Positions 11,473 to 23,409 of a stretch of DNA of 64,000 bases are shown here, in pieces. The DNA lies in assembly GCA_015039465.1 (NCBI GenBank), contig MU130211.1:62001-126000 (forward strand). The letters are read 5' to 3'. The notes under the pieces are model-generated. The model did no database searches and was not told where the DNA came from. It saw nothing but the letters and a program-made list of their open reading frames with translations. Made by a program: the position numbers and the translations under genes. The stretch's first letter is position 1; each line of letters opens with the position of its first letter. This DNA comes from Phlegmacium glaucopus (taxonomy: Eukaryota; Basidiomycota; Agaricomycetes; Agaricales; Cortinariaceae).

Positions 11473-12197
11473 AGGACCCCCGAATACTCACCAAAATGAC
11501 TGATCCAAAATCACCGAAAAATCGCGATTTTTATCCGGACAATTTCTGCCAAATCTTATCCGGAAACGACTCAATCATCCCGAAAATCCAATTTTTATCC
11601 GGACCTAGGATCAGGCATATAGTATATTGGATTTTCCTTCTTTTTTTCGCTTTTTTCGCGTTTCCCGGCCGGTTTTTAAGCATAGCACAATAACTCAGGT
11701 AGTTACGCAAGGGCTAGAGTATCTCGTCCTATTCCGATCCACTCTTCATGTATAAACGGCTGTGATGCATCCTCGATGTCGGAATCGGCCATTGTGCAGG
11801 GAAGGCAGGCGCGGATGGCGGCAAGCGAAAACAGAGCAAAACTGACAGCGAAGGCTGCGAAGCGGACACGTCACTTACCAAAAACAGCCTGCCTGAGAAC
11901 AAACATGAAATGGATATGCATATAAAAATCATAAAGCCTGAATAATTTAGAGGTTAGAGCATCCGATTTAGCCTATTCTAGCTGATTCTGAGTTCAAACC
12001 GGGCCAAAAACTGCCAAAATTTATCCGGAAGGTGATGTGGCCTCCCTCAATGGCGACAATTTTTATCCGGAAAGTAACCCAGGGATTTCACATTTCCGAC
12101 CCAATTTTTATCCGGACAGGATGTAGCATTTTCAAAAATTTCCTCAATTTTTATCCGGACTCGGGCTCAAACATTTTGGTGAGTATTCGGGGGTCCT
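11473..12197. mobile_element. 725-bp hAT-like nonautonomous TIR element
   Basis: Perfect 26-bp terminal inverted repeats begin AGGACCCCCGAATACTCACC. They are flanked by a perfect 8-bp target duplication TTCATTAT (11465-11472 and 12198-12205). The interior has many copies of a TTTTTATCCGGA subterminal motif near both ends and no transposase. An 8-bp duplication and subterminal repeats fit the hAT superfamily. A tRNA-like segment lies near the right side (see separate entry). Confidence 0.88.
11948..12000 (+). other. tRNA-like fragment with A-box and B-box-like motifs
   Basis: TAGAGGTTAGAGC (11948-11960) resembles a tRNA D-arm/A box, and GAGTTCAAACC (11990-12000) resembles a B box, at a distance compatible with RNA polymerase III promoters. 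The stems do not fold into a full cloverleaf by eye, so this is not an intact tRNA gene. It may be a tRNA-derived module carried inside the TIR element. Confidence 0.35.
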
Positions 12198-12205
12198 TTC
12201 ATTAT

Positions 12206-15200
12206 TGAGTAGGGCAGAGGGGTTCGATTGGCATGGTTCGATCCCATCAAAATCTAAAAGGCTACAATACGCACATCGGGGTCTTTGAACTTTGCTAACA
12301 CATTTTTCAGAAATTCGGCTACTCTCTGAGTTGAAAAAATTAATATTGCATTACCAATGTTGCAATATATTCCTAGATTATTGCTACTTTTCAAATATAA
12401 TATTTGTTGGGCCTTTGGATACATCGTAGAAATAAATCCTCCAGCGGATATAGTGCGCTGTCGAATGGCAAATGACGACAGAAACCAGCCTAGCGATGAC
12501 CGTGACACTGACAAATATGCCTAATTAGATCTCGCAAACAGCCGGCAACTGTGCCTAGATGATGGATCGAAATCTGTTGTATGATATCTTTCAAATTTCC
12601 TTCTTTGGAATCTTTTATATTGTTCCATTTCTGAGTTTGAATTTTGTGTTGTCCCCCTTGAGCCTCCAGCGTCTGTGCATCTACTGTCTCGTCACATTGA
12701 TCGTGCACAGAAGAAAACATACGAGATATCAATGTGCCTCAGACAATTCAACTGCGCTGAATGCACAAATTTAAGGTGGCGAAATAAGATTCTTACATAA
12801 GTTCCAACAGAGAGGATGGATGACTTATTAAATCAGTCATCACCTCCACATGACCCTAGGGGGTGAAACAATTCGAGGCCTTCGATCCGGGCGGTGATAC
12901 ATGAGGGCGTCGGACGTCGGATGTAGAAGCTGGATTTCGTTATGACAATGACATGAAGAAAGAATCAACTGAAATCGCAAAGACTTGAAAAGCCTGAAAA
13001 AGTATATGGATAGAGAATTAGGACGTAGAGTACTTTTAAAAAATATGTACCCAAATCTGATTAGCCGCTCGATCAGTGGAGACAAAAACGACCAACGGCA
13101 TGCCCAGATCTGGTTCCATTCATCTTCTCGCTCGCTCCAACGAAACTCCAAAAAAAATTTGTAAAGTTCCGTATCATAATATGTAAATGAGACGATTGAG
13201 GTGACTGTAAAGAAAAACCATTACTAAAATTCAAGGTCCGATTATATACTTTTTGCCTTGGTCCGTGCGCGAAAGCGTGGTAACTACAAAAAGAACGAGT
13301 CCGTTGGGCTTGCTCCTTTACGAAAGTTCACCTGTGAGCGGATATTTGGGTTCTTTTCTGGCTTTTTTAACGGAGAAGAACTTGAAGTTTTTAACACAGG
13401 GAGATCAAACTTCCTTCACCCAAGATCGCGCTAACAGACTAAGGTTGGTAGCGGCCCGTATGAATGATATATTTTTTTTGGTGCATGTCAATATATATAG
13501 TGTTATTTGATAAATGAAATTGGCCATCGTGAATGCGCAACGTTGAGGGTTCTTGAGTACTTGAGTATATGAAACTGTATTCCAACGGAGGGTGCACAAG
13601 GCAATGTTTCAAAGACGGCATTTCGAGGATGCTCCTGGATGCTCTTGCTTCCTATTGTTCATGAGATGCCACCAACCCTGGATGGCAACTTATGGCGTCA
13701 CTTGAACAGGGAATTTGAACTTAAGGCAGTAATCGACCCCGTAACTAACGGCGTTACCAGCTTTATTAGATGCAGAAAATCCTCGCGGGGATCTTCCGAA
13801 CTCGGAGTAAATATAATTTAACCATCCACAGGGAGGTAGGAGTAAGTTTTCCCCATCCAGTTAAGCAAGAGTTTGCATACTCATTCAGTTAATGACAGGA
13901 GGCTAGTAACCTGAACTAAGGCTACCATTATATCAAGCCTAAGCAGAACAGTACTAGCAGTTCAATTTGCGATCGGCTGTCAAAGACTTGAGCTAATTAA
14001 ACTCGGACGAGAGTTCAACCAAATTATCGGTCAAGGATACATACAGAAGTCTTCAACAACGCATGTCTCAACTGTTCAACGTTCAGTCCCTGATAACACT
14101 TTCCTTCAGCAATATGACTTGTGGGTACAACTACTTGAAAATTATGGATTTATACTCCGAATTAGTCAATATTTACACCGCAAACATGACCATTTAGCAC
14201 TCTCGCCTCGAAGTGCAGTATTGAACAAGTTCATTGGCAGTGCGTATCCTCTGAGAGAGGTAGAATGAAAACCTCCATATAACCTATGTTTGGGTCGTTG
14301 CATTTCTGTCAAGTTTGCTTTGTTAAGCACGTCCTGTCCTTTTCGTTCCGCCGATGGCCCACCCTTATCCAATTTGGATATGTTTTGGATAGTTTGATTT
14401 GACTTGAATATTTGTAGAATTTTCTAAAAAGACAGCCGTTTGAGCATGGAGTTCATAGCCAACTAGGATAAGGGGATATCATTTAGCAGAGGATCTCGCT
14501 TCTTGCTACAGGCACCGTAAAATTCTCTGGCCTACCAAAGACAGGTTATATACATGTGCGAGTTTCAAAAACGTGGCTGACTATTTCTTGAGAGTTGCGT
14601 TGTACGGGAAGCAAAAAGGTGTGGCACGATCTAAATGACTATCAGAAAAGTACAAGATTATGACCAAAGAATCTCACGATATTGAGTCGATGAATGTTTG
14701 TCGGTCACTGGGCAAGTCGCCTTATGGCAACTAGCGTTGGCCGTTCAAAATAATAACTTGAATAGGACCGCTAACCATCTTATTGGAATTTTTACAAACC
14801 TAGGTTGAGGCCTTTAGGAATGATCGGCTTGATCGACGATCTTTTCCTGATTTTGTTAGTGAACCTTGCGTCCAAGGCATGTTAGAATTCAGAAACACCA
14901 TTTTTGGGTGATAATCTCCGCAGAAATCTTGAACGATTATTTTAAAAAGGTCCAAGTTTATCAGCAGACGGCCGGTGTGGAGGACGTGTATATGATGAGC
15001 TAGCGACTCGGACGGATTAAAAGGCGAGCGAGGGAAGCTATCCTTCGTCATTTCCAATAGCCTAATCATGTTAAAATCAATAAATTTTAAAGTCGTAGCA
15101 TCGATCCCTTGCATGTACGCAAATAAAAATCCGAAGCCTTGTGGCAAAAAGCGTCGGCTCCGACAGACTCAGTAGACCCTACGCTTGTACGTAGTATTGA

Positions 15201-16521
15201 AGCCTCCGACCTCGGCCACACCCATTCATCGTGTGCGTTTCTGATAAACTATGCGGATCACGGGTCCGTATTCGGAGGAATAGGAGATGCTTAGAAGGGT
15301 TTGAAGTTATACGATATTTCGATAGAAAATATCAATCATCGGCCAGTCTTTCGGACCTGGCTGCGTAGCTGATAACTCCAAGAATTGACCAGAAGGTAAA
15401 TGCGTGGCCCCAAGCCAGAGGGCTACTGAAGAGGGATGTACATGTCCTTCGAATCATGGAGCGCCATGCTGCGAACCAACACAGGAATAAGGATACTGCG
15501 ATTTAAGTCCGCTGGATAACCGCAGATTGACAGATCATCATATTTAATACCCAAAGACTTCCAGGTGGTGATGTCAAACCGTAAGTTCGATTCCCTTTGT
15601 CAAAAGTCCTGCGACGAGGAACTTGGTAGAGAAACACCGTGACCATAATGTGAGACTATATCCGTTCTCAACCAAGAGCAGACAGACCATGAGGACCCGG
15701 TGAAACTTTGAAGCCTTGTCAAATGAATTACGGACCGATGGGATCATTGCATCATTTAGTCAGGTAGCATGAACGTTGTGCCCTTGTGATCGAATTATAA
15801 ATTCAAACTATACCTTAAAAAGAGGATAAGTATGGACGACGAATGTCTTATTGAAGTATGTTGGGATACCTATCAAATTGCATGCTGGATTGGGCGAGGA
15901 GGAAGTACAAACACGATTCCATTTTCCGATCCCGCTGTTTCGGGCAGAACAGGAGGCATCGCTCGCTCTTGCTTTTCTGGACATTTATTGTATAGATACT
16001 TCCGATTCGATGTCCCGCTTGCACATGGTCTAATCTAGAAATAGATGAAATGAAAGAAAGGTGTTCAGTGCAACTTCTCAAATCTATTAACCATTCCACG
16101 GATCATAGATGAAGCTTGGTGGTTTTTACGCATTCACTTCCTGGAGCATTTTAATAACATAAATGGATCGTTACTGAGGTCATTGACAACATGTTGGCCT
16201 CGAAGTTAGGGTGATAAGAAGACTTTCAAAACAACTGTCAGTATGGACGTATACGTAACAAGAGTTGTAGAAACCTTTCCTTCCGCTTTACTATTCGTAA
16301 TTGAGTATATCCTTTGAAAAATTTTCTTCAGAGTTCAGCGTTCAGAACGGAATGGGTGTAGAAAGAGGACTTACTTATGTCATTGTCAATGTTAAATGAC
16401 TTCAGCGTGGGAATATGTTCAAGTTGTAACCCCAACCCCGGTTCTGCGAACAAGTTCCTCACTGTACTAGGGGATCGCTGTACAATCTAACCATTCCACG
16501 CTGCCCTAAACGCTGATATTC
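12206..16521. other. 4.3-kb region without a convincing gene
   Basis: Base composition is near that of the host flanks, but the frames are short and broken. The longest, about 115 codons on the minus strand at 14800-15147, has no ATG start, and one of 68 codons starts with ATG at 15832. None shows a motif or exon-like neighbours. It may be decayed gene sequence or long intergenic DNA. A short motif TAACCATTCCACG recurs near 16089 and 16490. Confidence 0.35.
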
Positions 16522-18427
16522 ATGGGAGGTAATAAGAAAGAACATTCAGAAGAACTCCTGGTCCAAAAGGATCGAGAAGTAAGGATTCAAAGTCCAAAAT
16601 CTGCCTTGTAAGAGCATATTTTTATTACATTAGATAGCCGCTCTCGAAACTCAAGTTCAGGCGTATATTGCGAAGACCTCAATACTACAAACTCGCCTCC
16701 TGTCTACACTTGATACGTTGGACGTAATTCAATCAGGCCAGAATAAAGAACTCGACGCCATGGCACAGACTAATAGACGCTTGAAGGATAAACTGCATTG
16801 GTATAACGCAGCCGTTAAAACGGCGGAGTTAGAAAGAGATGATATGCGAGATGCTGTTTTAAGGTTGGTAGAGAAAGGTGGGTCTAGAGGTTCTATCTAT
16901 ACGACAATTTTAAAGCCTTTCCTGTTTGTAGTTGAACTGTCAAATGATTTTAGCATGTGGCCTCATAGTCAAATTCATTTATCTAGTCTCACAGGTTTGA
17001 TTATTACATCAATCTCGATTAACTCTTTGACAACCTTACTGTTTCCCTTTTTTGTGTAGGTGGTTCTATATGTCGAAGTCCGGTAGTTCAAGCATCAGAG
17101 TCAGAATTGCTACTGCATGCTACCACCATGACAGAAACACTGCGCAGGGAACGAGATTTTGAACGCAAGGCCCATGCTCAAACTCGTGATTCGGCACAGG
17201 CTCGGATCGTTTCCCTCGAGGCTCAGGTTTCCAGACGAGAGGTTGAGTTGGAATCTTGTATTGCTGGCGCCGCCCATACAGTCTCTACCATTGAACACGG
17301 ACATCCAAGAGACGCTGATCAGTTGATTGATGAACCGTTAACAAGGGAGCAGGTTATCTATGCCACCGTGGCTAGAAATAAAATGCTGGATATAGAGATC
17401 AAAGGTCTATTCAAGCGAGTAAGGATATCGATGTGGTCTTCACCATCGGAATCTATTTTCTGATATATCTTCCTAGCTTGAGGATGCCCGTCTAGCTGCA
17501 TCGTCATCTAATTTACTAGTAGATGGACCGCCGCCGCCGCCTCCTTCAAGTGGTCCTCAACAGCGGCGTGAAGCCCAGCCGCCCTTGAACTTGAAACCCG
17601 TCAGAACCCCCATTCCAAAAGATACTATGTCTCATAAGAGTCAATCTAAATCCGTTTTCGAAGTTCTCGATGAACCAATGGTCTGCGAGCGCCGCCGGCC
17701 AAACGATGCAGACCAAACGTTAGTCTTGTCGGATCCAAATTCTGTTGTTTATCAGGCCAAGGAATATTTGGAGTATCAGATTGGGACTCTTGGTGCTGAG
17801 ATCGATGCATTTGTAGAAGCACGCCGGAGCTTAACACAATCCCTGCGAACGGACGTACATGTGAGAACAGTTCTTTCAAATGTATTTGTTCGATTTTTAG
17901 ATTTTTTCTAGAAAGAAGACGCATCTCATTCAGTCGAAACGCGTTTAGAATTCCTCGAGAACGAAAATCACCGGTGAGTAGCTAGTAGATCTATCAATTT
18001 CCACGATATCTGGCCTGATCTCCCTGAACTGCAGGTTGAGATTGTTAGGGCAGGGTCTGCGTGATGAACTTGACGCAGTTCGCATCAGCACCCAGATTCG
18101 GGAGGATGAATTGTTGGACGAGATACAGTCCTTGCGGTCATATCCGCAAGCAGTGCTCGAGGAAGTAGGCCACTTTTCTTCTGTAAAATGTTTCGTATCA
18201 ACCTGATCTTTTGATGTGCTCAGCCTAACGACATCTACAGCCTATTGGATCCAGAAAATGGCGAGATGTCTATGGAACTTGCTACTCCTTTACTACCGAC
18301 AAGGGCGATGCTTGATGTGAACAGTCCCCATCTCGGCTCACTTGTTCACCATCTCGACCCGCCATCCATCCCCCTGCCTCCATCACCACGTAACGATCCC
18401 ACATCATTGTCTCCCGCTTTATCATAG
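16522..18427 (+). CDS. Coiled-coil protein of unknown function (seven exons, 479 aa)
   Basis: Exons 16522-16578, 16634-16877, 17060-17418, 17477-17860, 17912-17973, 18035-18164 and 18224-18427 total 1440 nt and keep one frame through six GT-AG introns. The ATG at 16522 is the only upstream start that splices in frame. Long stretches have the heptad-like, Glu/Lys/Arg/Leu-rich make-up of coiled coils: residues about 25-100 (RRLKDKLHWYNAAVKTAELE), 120-200 (EAQVSRREVELES), then EYLEYQIGTLGAEIDAFVEA and LRDELDAVRISTQIREDEL. A PPPPPPSSGP linker lies near the middle and the tail is Pro/Ser-rich. No family was recognised; a cytoskeletal or scaffold role would be guesswork. It is convergent with the next gene, 205 bp between stops. 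Confidence 0.82.
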
Positions 18428-18632
18428 ATCCCCTTGTCAGATGGAAACAAAGATCATGAGCGCTGTGACGTATGGATTAATTGACCTACTGCCAATCTAC
18501 TACTAATTTATGTTACAAGTGCAGTCGACAAATTCGACAAGCCTGAAAGATGGAATTTTTTTGTCATATGTATGATGATCATTTACCTAGCTAGCACTGT
18601 ACTTCCCATCTTGATCTCTTTTCTCAGCGTAA

Positions 18633-19512
18633 TTAATCCTCATTCTTTTTCCCTTTCTGTCGTTTCCTGTGAGATCGTGGTTGATGGGTACTTGCATCAC
18701 TGTCCAGTCGGTATCTAGGAATGTAGGTCGAGACACCTTTCATCAAATTCTCCCATGGGCGATCTCGCGTAGATTTAACACGAGAACACAATGGCTCGGC
18801 TGGTGGTGGTGGTACACGATCTGGTTCATCTTCAAGTTCATCAGTTTTTGACGCCGGTGATGCTGGCTTGTAAGAGGAGATTACGACTTTATTGTTCTGT
18901 TTGAAAGACAGAACTTTATGCGTTTGTTGGGCGGCAGGTGATATCGATGATTCGGGTACTGGTAAGCCAGACAGAGATGGAAAGGCACCGATGACTTTTC
19001 TCGCTTCCTCTATAGCTCGTTGCCTCTGTTCCACTTCTTGGGCTACAGTTGACGCCAGTTGCAGATCGATTTGATTAATGATGGATTCTCGCTGGGTGTC
19101 CGTCGTCAAAGTCTTCACGCAATGCGGGCAGCAATACTGAGGCGGATTTACTGAACAGATTATCAACCCACAAGAACGGCATATCGGGGTATAAGGAGAG
19201 AGGGAATGTACCCTGGCTAGAAAAAAGGAAATGTTTGATTGTCTTGGCCTTAGATTATATTATATTGAAGGTGGACAATGTACCTAGGCAAAAGCAACCA
19301 CCTTTCGGATCTTTTTCGTCCGCAGTGGCATCGCGGACAGCTTGGACCAGCGATTCCAGCCTCTTTACTTCCTTGCTCTTTGGAGGTTCTGATGATTGCT
19401 GCTGCCTTCCACTTCCTTTGCTTTTTAATGCGTTATTAGGAGATTTGGTTACAGGTTTTATACGGTCTGAAAGTAGTGATCCTTTTGGTTGAATCCAGGG
19501 CGTGCGTTGCAT
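18633..19512 (-). CDS. TRIP4/Rqt4-type C2HC5 zinc-finger protein
   Basis: Two minus-strand exons (19284-19512 and 18633-19216) splice through a 67-nt intron into 270 aa. The junction rebuilds a compact zinc finger: CFC at residues 73-75, then CRSCGLIIC (89-97) and CCPHC (105-109), the zf-C2HC5 pattern of TRIP4/ASC-1 and yeast Rqt4. In yeast and human these proteins belong to the ribosome-quality-control trigger complex that splits collided ribosomes. A helical Glu/Arg/Gln-rich stretch follows the finger and the tail is basic (HRKRQKGKK). I chose the ATG at 19510-19512 because an in-frame stop lies just upstream. Orthology to Rqt4 rather than to another C2HC5 protein is inferred. Confidence 0.82.
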
Positions 19513-19773
19513 TTCTCGGTAATTATCGAGGGGCGACAAGGATTACCTGTGAGCGAGATGTCCACGTCACACGGTTGTCAATCCCTTGTCACACAGCTTA
19601 CTGTATGTACCATTTCATTCAATTCGTCAGTCACGCGTTGTGGGCCTTCCAAAATTGACGAAATGTCATGATTGTCACGGACATTTTCGGCAAGTGACAA
19701 AGCCATTTTTTGTTACAATTTTAGTCTTATCATTAGTGGAATGCAGAGTTGATGTAGCAGTCAGTGGTTAAGC

Positions 19774-20588
19774 CCAGTGAAACTCGGACATGTGATTTTC
19801 TGTGATTTTCTGCGAATATCGGAGCCCAACAGACAAACACAGCCAACCGCAGATTTTGTCCAACAATGCAGATTTTTTTCTGCGATATTCTGCTAAAAAT
19901 ATATCTCAATATGTTGTTGTCGCAGATATTTCTGCTTCAGGCTGCTTCAGGCTGCGATAATCTGTCTATTTATATGATATATATTATATACATTGATATT
20001 ATTAATTTGATAATATACATATATTTTATCCCTATTGGCATTCCCTCTACCCTCATCCTTATCCTTTGCCATTGCAATCCTTCTGACTCTTAAAAACACC
20101 TCAGAATAGATATAACATACATTAGAAAGAGGGCATGATAAAAGTAAGTAGCATATACGCACCAATTTCGCACCAATTGTGAGCTGTGTGTTGCCATTGA
20201 TGACAAATCCGGGTGTGTGACGAGCTTCAAACAGCAACTTAGTGTATGTACCGACAGTACTGTAGAATAGAAAGGCACATACCTAGCAGCATGGTCTCTG
20301 AGCTGCCCAGCATCCGATGTTGGCATGATCCAACTATGTTGATGTTTGTTGAGGATGTTGGTGGATGAAAGTGAAGGAAGCGAGGAAGTCAAGAGCGGCT
20401 ATGGAAGACAGAAAAGAAGAAATAAGGCATTTGAATTGTAGTCGCTAATTTGAGTACATCGAAAAATTAGAACTCAGATGCTTCTCTGCGTTGGGACGCA
20501 GAAAATCACAGATATTCACACACCTGCTCAGATTTTGCCTTTTCGGTGCAGCTATCCGCATAGATCCGCATAGTCGAGTTTCACTGGG
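19774..20588. mobile_element. 815-bp hAT-like TIR element carrying a gene-like segment
   Basis: The ends are inverted repeats starting CCAGTGAAACTCG, flanked by GGTTAAGC and GGTTAAGG (7 of 8 bases match). Subterminal TGTGATTTTCTGCG-type motifs occur in inverted orientation near both ends. The right boundary directly abuts the target site of the next element. The middle part reads like the 5' end of a split gene on the minus strand (see separate entry). Confidence 0.72.
19947..20326 (-). pseudogene. Gene-like fragment inside a TIR element
   Basis: On the minus strand an ATG at 20326 starts MPTSDAGQLRDHAA. With two splice-like joins it continues as TVGTYTKLLFEARHTPGF, VINGNTQLTIGAKL and VFLRVRRIAMAKDKDEG. 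The second candidate intron (63 nt, gtgcgt to ctgag) is normal, but the first (20260-20282, gtatgt to ctacag) would be only 23 nt, well below the usual size. The 3' part turns AT-rich and loses coding character. I read it as a captured 5' piece of a host gene, perhaps shortened by deletion. I do not recognise the parent. Confidence 0.4.
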
Positions 20589-20602
20589 GGTTAAGGCTGG
20601 GC

Positions 20603-20987
20603 TAGGGCTGCGCACCGTGACTGTAGGGTACGGTATACGGCCGAACCGATACGGCTACGGTACCCGTACCGTGAAGGGTTTGGGACATCAAAAATACGGC
20701 CGTAAACCTACGGCTGACATACGGGTCAGCCAAATATTAGGGTTGGCGATAATGTAATGGCTTGGGGGGAGCCGGATTAGCCTAAAGAGGCTAAATCCAA
20801 CATCAAATTATTTTTTTGACCGTTTATTGTTGCTCGGCATCGGTAAAAATACTCTGCCGAACCGTATTTTACGGTGTACGGTACGGTTCGGTACCGAACC
20901 GTACCCGTATCGTGGAGGGCTTAAATACAAAAAAATACGGCCGTATGTCTACGGCCGACTACCGTTACGGTACGGTGCGCAGCCCTA
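20603..20987. mobile_element. 385-bp hAT-like MITE (TAGGGCTGCGCACCGT family)
   Basis: TIRs begin TAGGGCTGCGCACCGT and are flanked by a perfect 8-bp duplication GGCTGGGC (20595-20602 and 20988-20995). The interior is rich in TACGGT/ACCGTA palindromic repeats and can form a long hairpin. A degraded relative lies at 26067-26320, and a family with similar TIR tips at 55230-55858. Confidence 0.9.
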
Positions 20988-20995
20988 GGCTGGGC

Positions 20996-21540
20996 ATGAG
21001 TCTGGGTCCCTGGCGGGTACTCACAAGTATACTCGTGGGAGTATTCATGGGTGGTATGACTCACGGATCTGGATCACCCACAGACACGGCTCTTCAAGGA
21101 TCTGGGTATGGATTTTGTGGTGGTGGGTATCCGCCACAGGTACCTGTTATTTTAAATTTACCCATCAAAATTATAATCAATTTCTAAGGTCAACTAGGGC
21201 AATATCCTACAATTTGTAACTTGTAATTTAAGACTTAGCAAAGTTAGCATCAATGTTGACAAAATTTGCAGACCAGGATTCCTGCATGCTAAGTGGAGCT
21301 TGAACCAAATATGAATTTGGGCTATTTTTAGACTTTCTGTGCCCAGGCATTTGACCTGTGGGTCCAGACATCAACCTTCTATTACACATTGGACATTCAC
21401 AGGTGCCACAAATCCCATCAACTCTATCTGGCAGTATATAAGTTTGAAGATGAACTACCCACCTTCCCACGCTTCCATCTCTTCCCTCTTCCCCCAATGA
21501 ATTTGTGAACACAACTTAAGTGCCCCTGTCCAGCATTCAC
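20996..21540. other. Repeat-rich spacer with a possible decayed zinc-ribbon ORF
   Basis: GGGTA/CTCGTGGG-like short repeats fill 21000-21140. On the minus strand around 21230-21510 there is an open frame with CGTCECPMC, which looks like a zinc-ribbon remnant, but it has no clear start or family. Confidence 0.3.
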
Positions 21541-21648
21541 AAGGTACCTTAACACATTGTCTGGCCTTGATCTACATGACACTGGTGTAATTTCCTCTTC
21601 AAATACAATTAATATTTGCATGTTATATCCTGAATATACTGTTTCTAG

Positions 21649-22587
21649 TAGTGTTTGGAAGTCCAGTTGCAGGACTGGAAAAAGACTGCAAAAAGACCGG
21701 ACCAGACTGTTAGGGGACACCCGACTTCAACCCAAACCTCAACCGTAGAATCATATACCCTGCCCTTCCAACGACCTCCGACCTTCCGACCAACTCCGCT
21801 TCCGTCACCAGTTTACTCCGGAACCCCGTAGTTCCGCTCCGACTCCGATCCTCCATTTTGCTCCATCTTTTATTTCTATTTTTCATATCACACCACTTCC
21901 TATTTAATTAATTAATTATTATCGTATCATTCCTTTATTTATTTAATATCTCCATTATGTCCATATTAGTACTTAAATACCCCACAGCCTAGCAGGGATC
22001 CCCATCCTTTCCTCTTTGGATCCCCTGCTAGGTGAGTCACTTGTAGATATCCCTTTAAAATATTATTAACTTTGGATCCCCTGCTAGCTTGACTAAGTCA
22101 GCGTCGCAGTTGCCCTAACACAGACTGCAAAAGACCGGACCAGCAGTCCGGATTTTTGGTTTTTGAGAAGCAAAGACTGGTCTGAACCGGTAGTTTTGTA
22201 GCCCTGATTTTTTCCTTTCGAACGACATAAAGACTGTATTTATTGGTCAAATATTCACTGAGAAAAAAATAAAACAGTAAAAATGTACACAAAATAGTAG
22301 AAAACAAATAATATCATCATAAAATTGTCAATTCCCAACGGAATTTAACGTTCTTGGGCTTATTCTAAAGGTATAGATCACATCTACATATTTGTCTGAT
22401 GTTATATATGAATATATGACCGGTATTTGTCAAAAGTCCGGTCCTGGACTGCAAAAAACCGATGTGGACTGGTCCCAATCGGTCCAGTCCGGTCTTTTGA
22501 CCTTCTAGAAGCTTAGTGGACCGGTTGCAGTCCCAGTCCTGTCCAAAAACACCAAAAAACCGGACTGGACCGGACTTCCAAACACTA
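21649..22587. mobile_element. hAT-like MITE (TAGTGTTTG family), host of a nested solo LTR
   Basis: Ends are TAGTGTTTGGAAGTCC and its inverse, flanked by a perfect 8-bp duplication GTTTCTAG (21641-21648 and 22588-22595). The length is 939 bp including a 413-bp solo LTR plus a 5-bp duplication, so the element itself was about 521 bp. It inserted within a unit of the 164-bp tandem array. Confidence 0.9.
21708..22120 (-). mobile_element. Solo LTR, family A
   Basis: It starts TGTTAGGGGACACC and ends GTTGCCCTAACA, with a perfect 5-bp duplication CAGAC (21703-21707 and 22121-22125). TG...CA ends and a 5-bp duplication identify an LTR. Relatives are at 39616-39973 (opposite orientation), 49157-49545 and 49809-51288. 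No internal region remains, so it is probably a recombination product. Confidence 0.88.
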
Positions 22588-23295
22588 GTTTCTAGCAATT
22601 TAAAAATTATGTATTGCCAGTGCCAGTTGCCAGAGTCAAGCCAATGGCTGGTCCAACCCTTGGCACACTGTCTGGTCTTCACTGACATGATGCCAGTGTG
22701 ATTTCCTCTTTAAATACACTTAAAAATTGCATTTTATGTCCCTAACATACTGTTTCTAGTCATTTAAATTTATATATTGCCGGTGCTGGTTGCTGGGGTC
22801 AAACAAATGGCCAGTCCCACCCTCGGCACACTGTTCAGCCTTCACTTACATGATGCCAGTGTAATTTCCTCTTTAAATACACTTGAACATTGTATTTTAT
22901 GTCCCTAATATACTGTTTTAAGTAATTTAAAAATTTATGTATTGCCAGTGCCAGTTGCCAAGGTCAAACCAATTGCTAGTCCCACCCTCAGCACACTGTC
23001 CAGTCTTCACTTAAATGATGCTGGTGTAATTTCCTCTTCAAATACAAATAAAATTTGCATTTTATATCCCTAATACACTGTGGGTGTGACCAATGGTATT
23101 TACATCAGTCTTACAGCTGTTAAAATACAATTATGTATGCCCACATTTACTTACAGACTCTATCCCTTTCCCATCTTAGTGTAGTATACAAATGCTTATA
23201 TCACTGCATCAGTACTTTTTCACAATAATTTCTAGGTTTCCAGCAATTTCCAGCAATTTCCAGGTTTTCTAAAAGCTTGGAAGCCTGGAAATCTG

Positions 23296-23409
23296 TAGTG
23301 TTTGCAAATATAAAATTCTCCACCATAATTATTGGTTTAGAACTTTTAAAGGCAACATGCCAGCTGCAAAAATGCCAAAAAAGGCAAAAGGCAAGACTTT
23401 CAAACACTA
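23296..23409. mobile_element. 114-bp minimal copy of the TAGTGTTTG TIR family
   Basis: It begins TAGTGTTTGC and ends with CAAACACTA, flanked by a perfect 8-bp duplication GAAATCTG (23288-23295 and 23410-23417). Only about nine terminal bases are shared with the other family members, so this is a very short deletion derivative or a related minimal element. Confidence 0.8.

Larger units (their letters stand above)
21541..23080. repeat. Interrupted tandem array, unit about 164 bp
   Basis: Three full units and one partial unit share TGTATTGCCAGTGCCAGTTG, a GGCACACTGT segment and ATTTCCTCTTYAAATAC. The repeated GTTTYTAG-like position falls at 22588, 22752, 22915 and 23080, giving periods of 163-165 bp. 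The first partial unit (21541-21648) is separated from the rest by the nested insertion at 21649-22587. No coding function is evident. Confidence 0.82.

Noticed and set aside
11948..12000. Intact tRNA gene
   Set aside because: A- and B-box-like words exist, but no full cloverleaf or acceptor stem could be built.
14800..15147. Minus-strand open frame of about 115 codons
   Set aside because: It lacks an ATG start, has no exon-like neighbours and no recognisable motif; chance is likely at this length.
19513..19539. Extended N-terminus of the C2HC5 gene
   Set aside because: The extension has no ATG and an in-frame stop lies directly upstream.
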